Translations under genes and position numbers: made by a program
The notes under the pieces: model-generated
What the model was told of the DNA's origin: nothing
What the model saw: the letters and a program-made list of their open reading frames with translations, nothing else
Databases searched by the model: none
Shown: in pieces, positions 29,846-43,119 of the stretch
How positions within the stretch are numbered: position 1 is the stretch's first letter
Layout: each line of letters begins with the position of its first letter
Assembly: GCA_950295325.1 (NCBI GenBank)
Contig: OX485804.1
Coordinates: 42,408,001 to 42,472,000 of the forward strand
Source: Polytrichum commune
Taxonomy: Eukaryota > Streptophyta > Polytrichopsida > Polytrichales > Polytrichaceae
Reading direction: 5' to 3'
Length of the DNA: 64,000 nucleotides

Positions 29846-32800
29846 TTTTCAAATGATTTACTATCATTTGGAACATCATGTAGTACAATAAAGGATGTCC
29901 AACGAAATCCTTCCAATTTATTACATTTGGTGTATAAAAATTAAACAACAAGGAGCTTGATTATTATTCAAAGAATGTCCTTATATTTTGCCATGGATAA
30001 GTTGTAAGGGATGTTCTCTCACATGTAGAAATATGGCCTAGAAATGCGAGAAGTTACATGAATATAGGGGCTATCTAGGATTTTGGAATGTCCACACCTT
30101 GTGTATGTTGTAGTCCCTCAACAGGGTCCACTTTCATTTTACACTAAGTTGGAGGGCCCATCACTTGCAAAATTGGAATTTATTTCCCACGATGTGGCCT
30201 TTGGTGGTAAGTAAACATGATAAAAATCATTGTTATTTAAACTTTGAGTCTCTTGAAAGATCCAATAGATAAAAGAAAGTAAATCATAGAGCATATCCCT
30301 ATGACGTGCATGGTTGGTTTATAAGGTGGATCAACCTGTAACATATTCCCAACATTTCAACATACATAGAGAATCTAAAACAAGTAAAGTTGGCTCGAGC
30401 ATATTTGAAAAAGAAAAAGAAAAATCCAAATAAGGAATGTAGGCATTGAGCTCAAAGGTTTTGGAGTCCAAAGGGATATCTATTTTCTACTAAGGTTCTA
30501 TTTATAGAAACACATGAAGGATCTTCTTCCGGAATTGTACATTTCATACCTTAAAATGTACACAAGCCCGGTTGGATATTACCACTTGGAAATAAGGCAT
30601 CCATATGTATATAATAATGTGATGGCTTGAGGAGATACCTTACACAATATGCCAACATGATCCATCCGATCTATTATTATTAGTTGGGTGATGACTTTTC
30701 TCGAAAAACTCCCCACAATGAAGCTATCTGCAAAGTCCTTCAAAAATGCACCAAACGAAGAGTTTCATGTTGAGTCATTGGAGGATTTTTTTTTTAATTA
30801 AAAGCTCATTCGAGCATAAAATCTTAGAGCCCGGATAGTGAAAATTGGCCTGATGACTTTCTTTCCTAGAGGAATATATTTTACGACCAAGCTTTGAGAG
30901 AGAACTTGGAGGAGTTGGGCCCATGTAGGACTCAACAAGTCTACATGCTCTGCATTGGCTTGCCATTGCAAGTCAATTGGCAGTTCAATTAGGCAACCTA
31001 AAATCCATGACTTTTTGAATAAACTTGCACTCTGATGATCTAGGAAACTCATCAAAAGATTCCATGTGACAAATTCTACATAGTTTTGATGTCTCTATCC
31101 CTTTGGACATAGCCAACAAGTTTTGATCTAAACTATTGGTTATGGACTACATTATGCTATGCAATAATACTCTAGTGCATGATCGCAATATGTGTAGTTT
31201 TGCACAGAATATTGTATGCACACACATAACCCACCTTAGCATCTTTGTAGGAGTGAGGCTAGCTCATCACCAGGGACGGAATTTTTTCTGTAATTGTTTT
31301 TCCAAAATCACACCACCACTTCAAAAAAACATATTGGAATCTGTAAAAACGATGGAGACAGCACGCCATTGCCCTTTGTTTGTTACGCCTAGCTAGGTCA
31401 ACGAATCCATTTTTCCAGAATTTCAGTCATGCCTCCAAGAATTTGCACGATTTCAGTTGACAGATGCGGGTGCACTGCCTGGGTCCAAATGCATGAAGAC
31501 AAGAACCCGACAATGTATGCAGACAGGTCTACGACTCACACGCGGAGATTGAGAAGTTGGAACCTAATTTATGGAGCCAAGGTCGACATGGTTTCCTGTC
31601 AATCTAGTTACGGAGTCCCAGATCTGGGGGCTTCAAGTTCCCAGCCTCCTCATCAGGGTGTTTGCAATTGAGGGATTTATTTAAAGATTGGTTTGAACTT
31701 TGAAATTTCAAGCTCCCCAAAATCAGCTGGAAGGGATCGGAGAAACACTGATGAGTAGGGAGCATTGATGTGTCTCCTTGCAGGTGCCAAACTCCTGCAC
31801 CCAAATTATGACGTGCGCATGGACTCAGCCGTATTTAGCTCCAACTCTGGACTCTGGAGTCTAGAAGCACCACCTGCATGCAGGCCCTCCCCTGTTCATG
31901 GGTCATCATCTCAGCTTCTTGGCTCAGTGGTTATATACCTGCAGACAGGCGGCCAGAGTGCCAACAATCTCTGCTGCATGCGAGCCCTCAAGCAGCGAGA
32001 TCAAACACAACACAAAACAAAAACACAACGTCATGTTATCATTGACCTGATTTTTATGTTCCCCGTGTTCAATTCTGGGTCAGAAGTTGGGGGTATCATG
32101 AATATCTGTCTGCAGTTTAAATCCCGGTCGCAACCCAGGGAGGGAGGGAGGAGGAAGGGATAAGGGCATGTTTTACACTAGTGACCAGTGACCATCACTT
32201 TCCTAATTTCTCTCATTGCTTAAAAAATGAGTGGTGCGGTCGCACTTCATTTTGCACAAGATCACCATTGACCAAAATATAAGAGTGAGCATGTCGGGAT
32301 CGAGGAGAAAGTGACATGTCTAGAAATGGATGACGTAGGAATGTGACCTGGATTTTGTGGTAGTAGCATCCAAATAGGTTGTCTAATCAGAAAATGAAGG
32401 CGATCATGTCAATAAAGAGTTTATGGGTAGTTGTATATTTTAATTTTATTTATAAAAAAAAACTCGTTATAAACACCGTGTCCTGGTCTTGGTCCACTTC
32501 ACACTACATCCCATGCCATGGCTTTTCTGTAAAGTGATGTGGATATCTGTTGGTCATGCACATCACATGCAAATGGTTGCAAAAACTCATAGCGCGTCAT
32601 GGACGTCAATCAGCAACACCATTAAATTGAGATTGAAACGACAATGCATGTATGTGATTTTACAATTGCACATCAATCGAGTGAGACGATTCTGATCAAT
32701 TCAACCAACATCAGTCAAAATTGCTTGTGGAGATCCGCTGTGTAACTTATTGATCGCCAGATTTTGAGGATCGACTGAGGTTGAGTTTAATCCCAATGGG

Positions 32801-33340
32801 GGTTTGATCAGTTGGTCTCATCATCACGAGTATGGCTCTTCACATTGTTCAGAGACAAATCCAAACCCACCAACCGAACCAGCAGAAGAACACCAACTAT
32901 ATGATTTGATAATAGTAAAATGAATGCATCATGTCAACCGACCATATTCAATTCACTGTAGGGGGAATGGCTGCCATGGTCTGGTATCGAGTTGCTATAA
33001 AGTGAAGCCATAAACAACAAATCTCATCAGAATGCGTTAAAGTGGGCGTCTGCAAGGCACTCAGTTGGTCGCATGTATTTAAATCCTCCTAGCAAACGCA
33101 AGAGGTTATGTACTCTATTTTAAGCAGAATTACTCCATTGGGTCATCCTGCTGTTGCGGGATTATTGCAGAATCAGGATGAGGCGGCCATGACTCCAGGA
33201 GGCCTGCAGGCCCTGAAGAAGGGACTTGAAATTACCCTAAATTAATCACGACTCTCATCATTAGTAGGTGTGGTTGGCAGAGAAGACACACCATCTTCTT
33301 AAATACATTATTGTAGCCACAGTAATGCGTAACTTAAGGT
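29846..33340. other. Intergenic, no supported gene
   Basis: Short frames only. A segment near 31400-32160 has somewhat higher GC and longer frames (31429-31671, 31765-32163) but no recognisable product. Confidence 0.55.
32165..32420 (+). repeat. Dispersed repeat, two copies in window (copy 1)
   Basis: From GCATGTTTTACACTAGTGAC to ATCCAAATAGGTTGT it follows the same order as 48205-48440 (GCATGTTTGCACTAGTGAC to ATCTAAATAGGTTGT), including 'gagaaagtgacatg'. Diverged, no coding. Confidence 0.65.
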
Positions 33341-34200
33341 AAGTGCGCCTTATGTGGTTGCTTTTCTTATTTGGACACCTATATCTGAGTGGTAGGTATA
33401 CTAATTAGAATGTAGTTAAATAACAAACATCATAAACACATCATGTGTTACACTGAGGGGTTGATCACGCCGGTCACTTTTAGCACCATCCGTTGGCATC
33501 TCCGATTGTAATAGTGTGAAACGTGGTGGGCTAGCATCTATTTCTCAACACAATTTCCAACAATTTCACGGCTGGAAGCGGACGGAAACGTTGGTGTGAT
33601 CGGGGCAAGAGATTGGACTAAGGTAAGTATGTGGGTCTCATGTGGCTATCTTTCATTTTTAAACACCTATATTCAACTAGTATACGAGAAGGTTTGTAGT
33701 TAAGTATGGACACCAAAAAGACGTTATGTATTACAACAAGATTGGATCAGGTATGTGTTCAATGTATAGACACCATTCTAAGTTCAGTTGTTAACATAAT
33801 TGGGATGACTTGTATGATCACTTACAAAGAAAGAGAATCTTCAATATGACTTCCTGTGAGTTTTGCGTCTTGGCTTCGGTTTTGGAACTTTCATAAAGAT
33901 AGTATTCACGATTTGCAATTGCTAAGCAAATGAGACAAGTCCACATCTGATCCAACATCCAAAATTGTTTGTGGAGTTGAAAGTGCTCACTTTAGGACCA
34001 CCTACTTTATGTGTTCCAGATCAATAGAAACCATTGTGGGTTCAACAATTAACACCATTGGAGGGCCAAAGCGATCACTTCAAGAGAAAAAGATCTTCAA
34101 TTTGAGCTCCTATAGCTTTTGCATCCCATCTCTGATTCTCATGCTTGAAATGATAGTGTGGATGGTTTGTAGTCTCTAACCATGTGAAGATCCAACCACA
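33341..34200 (+). repeat. Dispersed repeat family A, two adjacent copies
   Basis: AAGGTAAGTGCGCCTTATGT (33338) and AAGGTAAGTATGTGGGTCTC (33620) each begin a copy; 'gacaccaaaaagac', 'ttaacataattggg' and 'aagagaatcttcaa' follow as in the other copies. The 33341 copy is truncated. Confidence 0.55.
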
Positions 34201-34526
34201 CATTATACATGAGTTTGACAACCATAAGGCTCAATGGGATTGTGTAGCAACCCATGAAGGTCCAGCCATGCAAAGCTCAAGCTCAAGCCTGCAAGTTTGG
34301 TGGGCCGAGGTGTAACAAATCCAACCCTTATAGGTGCTGAAAATGGGTGGAACTCTATCTTGGATTGATTTTCAAGTTCAAGCCCAAACTTGAACTTCCA
34401 ATCATTGGACTTGGCAATTCTACGCGTTTAAGTTTGGTGTTGGACTTAAAAATCAATCCAAGAAACCGGGGACCAACCTTGAGACCAAGCTTCGTTGTCT
34501 TGGATATTGTTTCACAACATCTACCA

Positions 34527-34553
34527 AGTGGGGGGGGGGTGGGGTGGGGTGGT
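34527..34553 (+). repeat. Poly-G tract with potential quadruplex runs
   Basis: A run of ten Gs, then TGGGGTGGGGTGG. It could fold as a G-quadruplex or be error-prone assembly. Confidence 0.6.
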
Positions 34554-35810
34554 AATACTTTTGCTCCTTGTAAGCATGTTGTTAGTTCATCTTAGTTCCA
34601 CCTCACTACACTACTTCAAAGTCTTTGACCCTGAGCTAGGGATTCATTTAGCTTAAATTAGTATCCCTTGGGCTCTACATAATAATTAGCATTTCACCCC
34701 CCCATGAGTAGGTGTTGTGGATGTTTCGCTTACCATCGTAGGTGCATGTGAGGGTTTCTATACTTTCAGCTTGTTGACAACTCACAAAATCAAGACGCCA
34801 TGAAACTCGCAAGGTTGAGCTTTCAAGTTGTCACGTGTGACAACCATTTTTTTTTTATCTTCAAAATTTTCAAGAAAGCCAAAATGATGATCATTGTTGG
34901 AGAACTGAAGCCACATATGAATGATATTGCATATTTTGCATTCCGTATCCAGCCACGTTCATCCAAAAGCAAAGAATTCATTTGAGTTGTATGATTTGTT
35001 TGACGATTTCGGTCACAAAGAACACAGTACCTAGTTTCTATGTTTATATTTTGTCATGTGACCATTTCCACCTAAAAAAGTAGGGTCGGTGGCACCCCCG
35101 TGAGACAATTCCCAATCCGATCCAACGGCTGCGAAATGGTTTGGGGAGGTTTGGAGTGGCCACAACAGGCCCACAGACCCCATTAATAATGGTGGAAGCT
35201 AGAACGGTGGAGACGGAGGCGGCGCATTGCTGGGATGAATATGAGACTGGCAAGTGGATTCCGTTGAACCATTTTGTCTCTCGTTCGGGGCCGGTTTAAT
35301 AATTGTCAGTTACCCCATGCATGAGCATGGATAGGGAAAATCCTGGGGCCCTAGCCTGCCTGCCTTTACATATAACTTATACAATGTGGTGGGATGATTG
35401 GAAATTTTGACATGCTTTTCCCCCTCCGTACGTGAGCCTAAAAATGGGAACCACTTGCAAAAAAGCCAGATTCGTTTCAAATGTTGCACGTCTTTTCATT
35501 TCCGGATGCAAGATCTAGGAGGGAGCACCGTACCTTGTACATTCGAAACCATTAAAGAAAAAGCGTTGGTTGCGAGCTCGCTCATCACCTGATGATGAGA
35601 CCGCAACTTTAGGGCAGGCGAAGGAACATAAGAAGCTCACAATTCTTACCGTATTCTATGCCCACCATGCAGCCAACAAGTTAACACACCCCACTCCCCT
35701 TCACTCCACTCCACTCCACTACTGTAATGGATTTCGTAGGGCATTTACGTACGCTAGGAGTGGGTGGGGATCGAGTTGCGGCTATGGTACACTTAGAGTC
35801 CAAAATATCC

Positions 35811-36077
35811 ACGTAACCGGTTGGCCGCTTTGTTTCGCTGAGGTGGCACTACACGATTGGCTCTGAGCACACAGGTTTGTAGACGACAACCTCGACATCC
35901 CAGCCGGTTATGATCATCTAAATCGGTTATGGTGACAGGTGACCCACTGTTTAGGTCACCTGCGCGGCTCAACAAAGCGGCCAACCGGTTACGTTAGGTA
36001 ATCGTTTTATTGGAACCGGTTATCGGTGCAGAACCGGTTCTACACCGATAACCGGTTCCAATAAAACGATTACCTAA
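35811..36077. repeat. Nested inverted repeats built on AACCGGTT
   Basis: Outer arms GTAACCGGTTGGCCGCTTTG (from about 35813) and CAAAGCGGCCAACCGGTTAC (to about 35993) are perfect complements. Directly beside them, 35994-36077 is an almost perfect 84-bp palindrome with 35-bp arms (TTAGGTAATCGTTTTATTGG...) and a palindromic centre AGAACCGGTTCT. A further hairpin AGGTGACC/GGTCACCT lies at about 35936-35960. The core AACCGGTT also occurs in the hAT-type MITEs at 47792 and 55531. Confidence 0.9.
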
Positions 36078-36145
36078 TACATTCACGGGTCAAGTGAAAT
36101 GACAATGGGTGCCGTGGCGTTGGAATGTTATAGTTGTGGTTGGAG

Positions 36146-36373
36146 CTTAGGGCCGTTTCACACTATGGTCGTCCAAGTCGAGAGGCCGTGGGATTGAGTG
36201 GCCAAAATCTGTTGAGAGTCCAAAGAAATGGGTTGGAAATAGCCAATAAAGTACAGGAATTGGAGTCTTCGGTTGGGCATAGTGTGAAGCCTCCAAAGGC
36301 CAAGTCCAAACTCCAAACTCCTATCATTTGTCCGGAGCATCCCACTTTATTCCTTGCCCAGAATAAAGTTTGA
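36146..36373 (+). mobile_element. MITE family C, copy 1
   Basis: Starts GGGCCGTTTCACACTATGG and contains GGGCATAGTGTGAAGCCTCC. Much of the inside (GTTGAGAGTCCAAAGAAATG, 'agccaataaagta') recurs in reverse at 41330-41523. Non-coding. Confidence 0.6.
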
Positions 36374-38600
36374 TAAGCCAAGGTAAAAGAATGTTGGCCT
36401 TCACATGTGCCTAACTTTGAGGAGCTAGGTTTCGAGGTTGGTCTCTCTTTTATTGAGTAGAATCATCCGTTTTCAACTCCGGTCAAAATTGGAGGTTTAA
36501 GCCTTGCAAAATTGTCATCTTAACCCTAATGTTCCATATGGATTTTTTTTCCATTCAAATGATAAATTTTTGGAAAGGTGGACCATGGAAGAGGATGCAA
36601 TGAAATATTTTGGTGTATTTATGTAAATTAGTAAGCGGAATATGTATCTGCTTGGGAGACAAGAAAATTGGATCCTAAATTTCTTCTAGAAAAAAAAAGG
36701 TTATACTATCCAGTTTTCACTTTCTAAAACAACCAAATTTGTAAGAAAGCTTTTCTAGAAAACACGCATGTAATTTAAACATGGCTTGGACCCTATACAG
36801 TGTCAAAATTTAGGTCTCATTTAGTATATTATTTGGTCTCATCATAGTCCTGCATATGTTCATAACACATATATTATAGTTACAATTGTAGCTATGCCAT
36901 CTTGATATATGAGAAACTTATTCAATTCTGAACTCATGATTGCTTACATGGAGTTCACCAAGTTATTTGAGAACCCCAACGGTAAGGGTATGATCTTTAT
37001 ATCTCTATATATTCACAAGATTGCTTTACAAAGTTTATGCAGTTAAACTTTGGAACCTTACACCATGTCCACATTTACTAGTGGGTGAAGCCATTGAATG
37101 GTTCCTACCAGCAAAGCCCACTTTAATCTATCTTTTTTTTTAAAAAAAATTGAAAAAAATCAATGATGCTCATTGGTTGTAATGTAGTGAGAATTCAAGC
37201 ATTCACAAGTAAAGCGCACTAAGTATATCAAGTGAGAAAGGTAGGGTGCTAATTTTCCAGAGGAAGGGGCAAGCTACACTCACATTTAGTAAACTTGCCA
37301 GGAAATGGAGTTTGTATATTCATTGGCTACCCACACCAATAAGTGTGGGCATGGTATTAGTTTGTAACAAATGAACAATGTGCTTTACTATGAGAAACAA
37401 GGCTTGAGCCTTTAGGGGTTAAGAAGATGAGCAAACCCACTGAGATTGTCTATTGGTAAGGTAGAGAGTGCTTAAACTAACACTTCAAGCTATTGCACAT
37501 ACATATGGCTATGTGGTTGATATATAAAATATATATTCATATTAGCCTTTGGGCTAAACATAGGTATCAAGAATGAAAAGAAAAAAATAGTCTCAATTTA
37601 ATATTTGATGAATATTCAAAGTCTACTAGCTTCCTTAAACCAATTCATAGGCCCCGTGTATGACAACCTTGCATATGATGAGGACCCCCACCTTCATTGC
37701 CTAGAACCAACACAACATAGTTGGGTATTAGACCCAAACTACATCAAAGCCCAAGTAGTATTGGTATGCAAAGCCACACGGCTACCGCCACGATCCCACT
37801 GGTTCGCTTGCAAAACCATCATCTTGCATCTCAGGAACTAACCCCCTTGCATCCCGGGAAATGACCCTTTTGTGCTTTGTGGGCCTACCTCCTTGGCGTT
37901 GTGAATAGAATGGCTAGAATAGGCATTGACAAGCCACCCTAATCCCACCTTGAAACAACCCGAGATAGAGGGAAGGCCGTTACCTACTGTACATGAAGGT
38001 AGTGGAGGCCGCTATGAGGTGGCATCACTAATGACACCTAAAACCGTCACTCCGTGGGCCCAGACACTCCTACACCTCTAGGTACGGTTCAAGGTTGTAG
38101 AGTGTTGGCAATTGGGAGGCATTTATAGGTGTTGGTTTTGGATGGGGTGTTGGTTTTAGCACCCTCTACCTTACATAACTTTAGAACATCAATTCCATTA
38201 GTCCATGCCTTTCAAATTAGGCAAGCTGTTAAGTTCCATTTTGGGCAATCTTTGGGTAGCCTTATTGGGTCCATTCTACCATTCTTTTCATTCTCTAAGG
38301 AGACATGCCTTAAGTGGTTAATTTTTTTCCCAATTAGGCCACTTCTCCTAGGATGCTAAACTCACAATTGGTATGAGATGATTAGCAAATTCAAATTGAG
38401 GCAGTAAACATTCTCCTCAAAAATTTGGAGCTCATATGGATATCTTATTGATTAAGGTAGATGGGTCTCAAATGTCTACTTTTTCCCAACTAGCCCACTT
38501 CTCCTAGGATATGAAACACGCAATCAACATGAGATGGTTGGTAGATCCAAATTGAGGCCATAGCCATTTTCCTCATATTTTTAGGGCTTCAAAGAAGTTT
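36374..38600. other. Intergenic, no supported gene
   Basis: AT-rich, with only scattered short frames and no feature I can name. Confidence 0.5.
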
Positions 38601-38639
38601 ATGTGAAAATTAATCTCCTTCAAGCCAAACAACTACACT

Positions 38640-39240
38640 AAATACTATATTTAGTGTCATAAGGTATTTTATACCATTATGGCAACTTTTCTAACGACAC
38701 TTCTTATGAATAAGTTTACATAATAATAATAACAAATTTGACTTGAATTGAATTTGACTTGAATTTGACTTGAATTTGAGCCCATTGGCCCTACCCTACT
38801 CAAGAATCCTCTTGGTGCAAGGTGGGGTTTAGTGCCTACCTTGCGGTGGGTGGGCTCTTGACTTCCAACCTACATAGCTAGTTTATTTTGTCAAGTAGAG
38901 AGAAGATATCACAGCAAGAATCAAACTGCCAACCACTCCATTCGGAAATGAGTACCTCTCCACTATCACATGGTAGTTTAGGGTCATCTCGGACCAATAA
39001 GTTTACACTATCGTCATCCCAACTTACTTCAGGTCATCCACTTTTGATATATTATGCATCCTAACATTTTTGTAATGAATGTATTTTCATGAATGGTTGA
39101 AATTTGGATTGAAATCACTTAGTAAGTGACACCTTTGTACCTTTGTACCTTTGTATCTATAATATCCAAAAGAATTTAACAAGGGATTAAAAATAATATT
39201 AGGTTTACATTTAGTGTTGGTGACACTCGATACAATAATT
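38640..39240 (+). repeat. Repeat family D, copy 1 (interrupted)
   Basis: Starts ACTACACTAAATACTATATT, a palindromic end, and shares 'tggtattttat', 'tttctaatgaaa', 'gtcatcc' and 'tttgcatcctaac' type blocks with 42680-42900. It shares the GTTGGTGACACT / AGTAAGTGACACC end with the reverse copy at 45680-46030. Confidence 0.5.
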
Positions 39241-39284
39241 AGTTGTAGTAATCCCCGCTTTTGGGGGTGGATAGCATTTGCCAT

Positions 39285-39493
39285 CAGTGTCCAAGGAGGT
39301 TTTTGGGCATAATTGGTCGAGATTCTAGTGTTTCCAAGTCCAACTGGTAACATGTTGACATCTTTCGGTTTTTCCCTATTAATTTGAGGTACATCAATCT
39401 CTAGTAGATTCCTCTAAAATCATCAGTAAGTTTCCCGAAGTCTTGAATTTGAACTGGTTATTTCTCAAACTCAGTCGGTTCATTCGTAACTAC
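39285..39493 (-). mobile_element. hAT-type MITE, truncated third copy
   Basis: On the minus strand it follows 47792-48023: GAACTGG-type sites, 'caagacttcggga', 'tagaggaatctac', 'ccaactggtaacatg' and 'tttttgggcat' in reverse order. One terminus has diverged, so no target duplication is visible. Confidence 0.65.
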
Positions 39494-40399
39494 ATTGTTT
39501 TGTCTAATTAGTGTGGGATGCACTAATTTCCAATTACCCACACTATTTATTTTCATAATTTGAAGTTGCCCACTATAAATTTTAGTTTCAAATCTAATAT
39601 GGGATTTTTTTGTCTTCATATTTAGATGGATATTCAAATTTTCATCCAATTATATTTTGCAACTGTCCACTCATTTAAACAAATATAGGTGGATGAAGTG
39701 CTTTGGATGATAGTACAATTTTCATCCAAAATGATGTAAACTAGGGCATGCACTATAGATTGAATGTGCACCACACTAATTCCCAACCCACATGAATGTC
39801 CCACCAAACCTAATTAGAGAAAACAACGTAGTGGTTGGTTCTTCCCATTTATTGTGGGGCATTTTACCTTATATTACATTCTAATTTTGGTCTTGAATAA
39901 ACAATAACGTCATAGCTAGAAGAGGATCTCTAGTCTTCTAATAAAAACATTGAGTTAAAAGCAAGGTTGTTGTTCTTTGGCCATATGTCATTCGATGACA
40001 CCCCCATTAGACATGCCCACACATTTGTCAACAAGTGGCATTTCCAACTTGGAGGTTAAGAATATGTTCGGCCCGGGTGCAAGAAAACGACAAATGGACA
40101 TGATTCGACATGGCCCACGTGTAGGAAAGGAAACTAAATATATGTTACAAACAAATTTAACAAACCCAATTTAAAGGGAAAAATGGAAGAAAAAGAGGGT
40201 TGAAAAATTTGCAATGTAGTCCGACACAACTATGTATTTTAGACTAGTATATGGCAAGGTTGCTCATGATGCCTTCCTTGAGAATATCGAAGGCTAAGTT
40301 ACCTTATTTAAGCACTTTAAATGATTGTATTATTTTAGGCAGAATATTGATGTTATATAACATGGAAAAATGGGACATAGTAATTATCATTATATACTA

Positions 40400-40980
40400 C
40401 CCTGAAATCCAAGTGAAAATCCACAACACCTACCAAAGGGGAGGGCAAATTTGGGAGGGGAGGGTGAAAATGTTGATTACTCACTGTAGAAGTTGGGATT
40501 GATTTGTTTGCTAAACTAACTTCTAAATCAAGGTCAAATACTTCAAATCACAGCATAACTTCCACAATATCACTCCTTAATGTCACCCCTACCTTATATC
40601 ATGAAACTCTAGGCAGTGGATGTTCTCAATGTAATCTCTCTCCTTGTTATCACATTGCCCTCCCATATACCATAGGTTTTGACATTAAAGTAATCCACCA
40701 AAGCATTCAAACCACGCGCTTGCATGCACCATGAGGTCATTATTGTCATTGTTGTAGTGTCGACTTTGTGTTATTCCATAATGTCACATGCTACACTGAT
40801 TCTCTATTATCATGCATCCTTAACATCATGTCCACTTTGGTTGTCACATGCATGATATAATGAACGTTAGAGTATGGTCTAGTGAACCTAAATTGGGATG
40901 AATCAACAACCAACGTACATGGGATCAAGTTTTAATGTTACACCCTCGGTAGGTGTTAGGAAACCAAATTGTTAAATGCC
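40400..40980 (+). repeat. Dispersed repeat family B, copy 3
   Basis: ACACCTACCAAAGGGGAGGG and GGGTGAAAATGTTGATTACT match 4085-4160 and 2700-2760. A 'ggtgttaggaaaccaaat' end is shared with 2868-2890. Confidence 0.5.
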
Positions 40981-41009
40981 TATGAGTTTGCTCACTATGT
41001 ATAGATGTA

Positions 41010-41523
41010 CTAACGGCCACTTCACACTATGGCCGAAGGTCGAGAGGCCATCGATTTCCACCAATCAGATTGCAAGAAACCAAGAATTCAGCCTCTTGAC
41101 TCTTCACACTAGAGGCCAAAGTCCAAAGACCGTCGCTCTCCAAAATGCCTACATGGCAGTACTTTTTGACCAAGGCGACGGACTCTCAAAGAAAGTTTGG
41201 GTCGGACAGGAATGGAAACCCAAACTATGGTCGAGAGGCCATCAATTTTTTTTCATAAAGAAGAATTAGAAACTACAAGATGTTGGCCGTTAGATTGGAG
41301 GGGTTGTTTTGGGCAGGTAATAAAATGGGATGCTCCTTCTTTAGGTATGGGTTTGGACTTTGGGCTTGGCCTTTGGATACTTCACACTATGCCTAGATGA
41401 AGGCTCCAATGCCTATATTTTATTGGCTATTTGTAGCCCATTTGTTTGGACTCTCAACAAAGTCTAGACATTCAATCCCACAACCTCTCAACTTGGACGA
41501 CCATAGTGTGAAGCGGCCCTCAC
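41010..41523 (-). mobile_element. MITE family C, copy 2 (complex)
   Basis: Flanked by GGCCACTTCACACTATGGCC at 41014 and GACCATAGTGTGAAGCGGCC ending about 41518, an inverted pair. The right part is a reverse copy of 36146-36290. Internal extra CTTCACACTA sites suggest a nested or rearranged copy. Confidence 0.6.
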
Positions 41524-42309
41524 ATTATTTTGAAATTCCATAAAAACATTCTATGTAAAAATCATTGTTGGTCACCCCAACTCAATTGCCACTCTTCAAT
41601 AATAAGGGCAGATGAAATTAACATGGCCTACAATTTACATTGAAGTGAGTTGCGTGTGGGAATTTCAAATTCATGTGTTATTATTAAGTGTGGACTCCAC
41701 ATTAAACTTCGAACTACATGTGTTGGATATTTAAACCCAACTTCCAAGTTGGGCCAGTCAGGTGATACAAGGGTGAAAGTAAAATAATCCATTTTTAGAA
41801 ATTAGAAGTCCATTCATCCTTTGTCATCCATTTTCATGAAAGTATTTCTATGCCCATGTCTGAATGTGAAGAATGTTTCGTGAAATATTGTCAGTCCCAC
41901 ATAACACTGTTATGGATATGAACAATGTTATGCGTGATGTGAGGGAGTTTGATTATTAGGCGTTGAAGGTCATCCCACAAACTCATAAAACTCTCAATCC
42001 TTGGTGAAAAGAACGACGCTCATGTGTGCAAGTCTTCTTAAATAGGTATCCTATTGAATCTTTCAACGAATACCACCAATAGGAGATGCACCTCAACGAT
42101 GTTTTTAGCTTGACATTACAATTTATTAACATTTTTTCAACATCATGTGGCGATTGGCGATTTTAATAGAGGGAATCTTTCCAATGAGGGCAAATGCCAT
42201 TGAATTAGCCACATTGCAAACATAGTCTTATTAGATGGGCCATGTTGCTATGTAGGTTGGGAAGGGAATTTACCCTTGTCGTTTGCCAATGCACACTTTT
42301 TGGTTTGCA

Positions 42310-42668
42310 CTTAGGGCCGGTTCACACGGGTCTTGAATGCAATCTCTTGAGGTCAATCAGTGCAATCTCAACCGTTGAGATCATGGAAGTTGGGACTTAT
42401 CACTTCACACAGGGTCCCAAGTCCTAGGTCCCAAATATGACATGGATGCCTACATGGCAACACTTGTTGAAGGTGAGGCTCGGGACGTGTGTTGAGAGTT
42501 GGGTCGAGCAAAAAGCTACACCCAAGTCCCGCATATACTTTTGCATAAAATAACCAAGGTCCAACTTTAATGATAATTAACCGTATTTTAAAGTTGGGAC
42601 TTTTGCCTCCATGTTGGTACTTGCTAACATGAGTGGGAGACTTGGAACCCCATGTGAACCGGTCCTCA
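42310..42668. mobile_element. Small inverted-repeat element (MITE)
   Basis: Left end GCACTTAGGGCCGGTTCACA and right end TGTGAACCGGTCCTCAAAGTGC are inverted repeats. The 359-bp body has no coding. The outer GCACTT/AAGTGC is part of the inverted repeat, so no target duplication can be read. Confidence 0.65.
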
Positions 42669-42679
42669 AAGTGCATTTG

Positions 42680-42900
42680 TCATGGTGGGAGAGAGCTACA
42701 CAATCTAATATTGTATTTAGTGTCACATGGTATTTTATTTCACCGTGGAAACTTTCTAATGAAATTTCTATTAATAAGTTTACAAGTACGGTCATCCTGA
42801 CTTACATTTTGTAATAAATTACTACTTACAAAGTTTTATATATTTTGCATCCTAACTTTTTTGTAATGAAGTGTTATCATGGATGTGGAAATCTGGATGA
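42680..42900 (+). repeat. Repeat family D, copy 2
   Basis: TATTGTATTTAGTGTCACAT, TTATATATTTTGCATCCTAA and TTTTTTGTAATGAAG align with 38645-39080. Confidence 0.55.
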
Positions 42901-43119
42901 AAAAACATTGTCTTCTATAATATGTATACTTCTACTAGAGAATTTAAGTATTTATTTATTGGCTTTGTAAATCAATATATATTTCAAATGTTTATGAGTT
43001 TTTTCTTTTCACAAAATTCAAAGTTAGTAGAAAAGAAAAGAAAAACCAACGTCGGGTAGTCCGACATAGATTTGAGCCCGTTGGCCCTCCCCTGCTCAAA
43101 AATCCCCCTAGTGCAAGGT

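Noticed and set aside
31429-32163. Two short open frames in a GC-richer stretch
   Set aside because: No homology, no splice continuity between them, ordinary composition for random frames.
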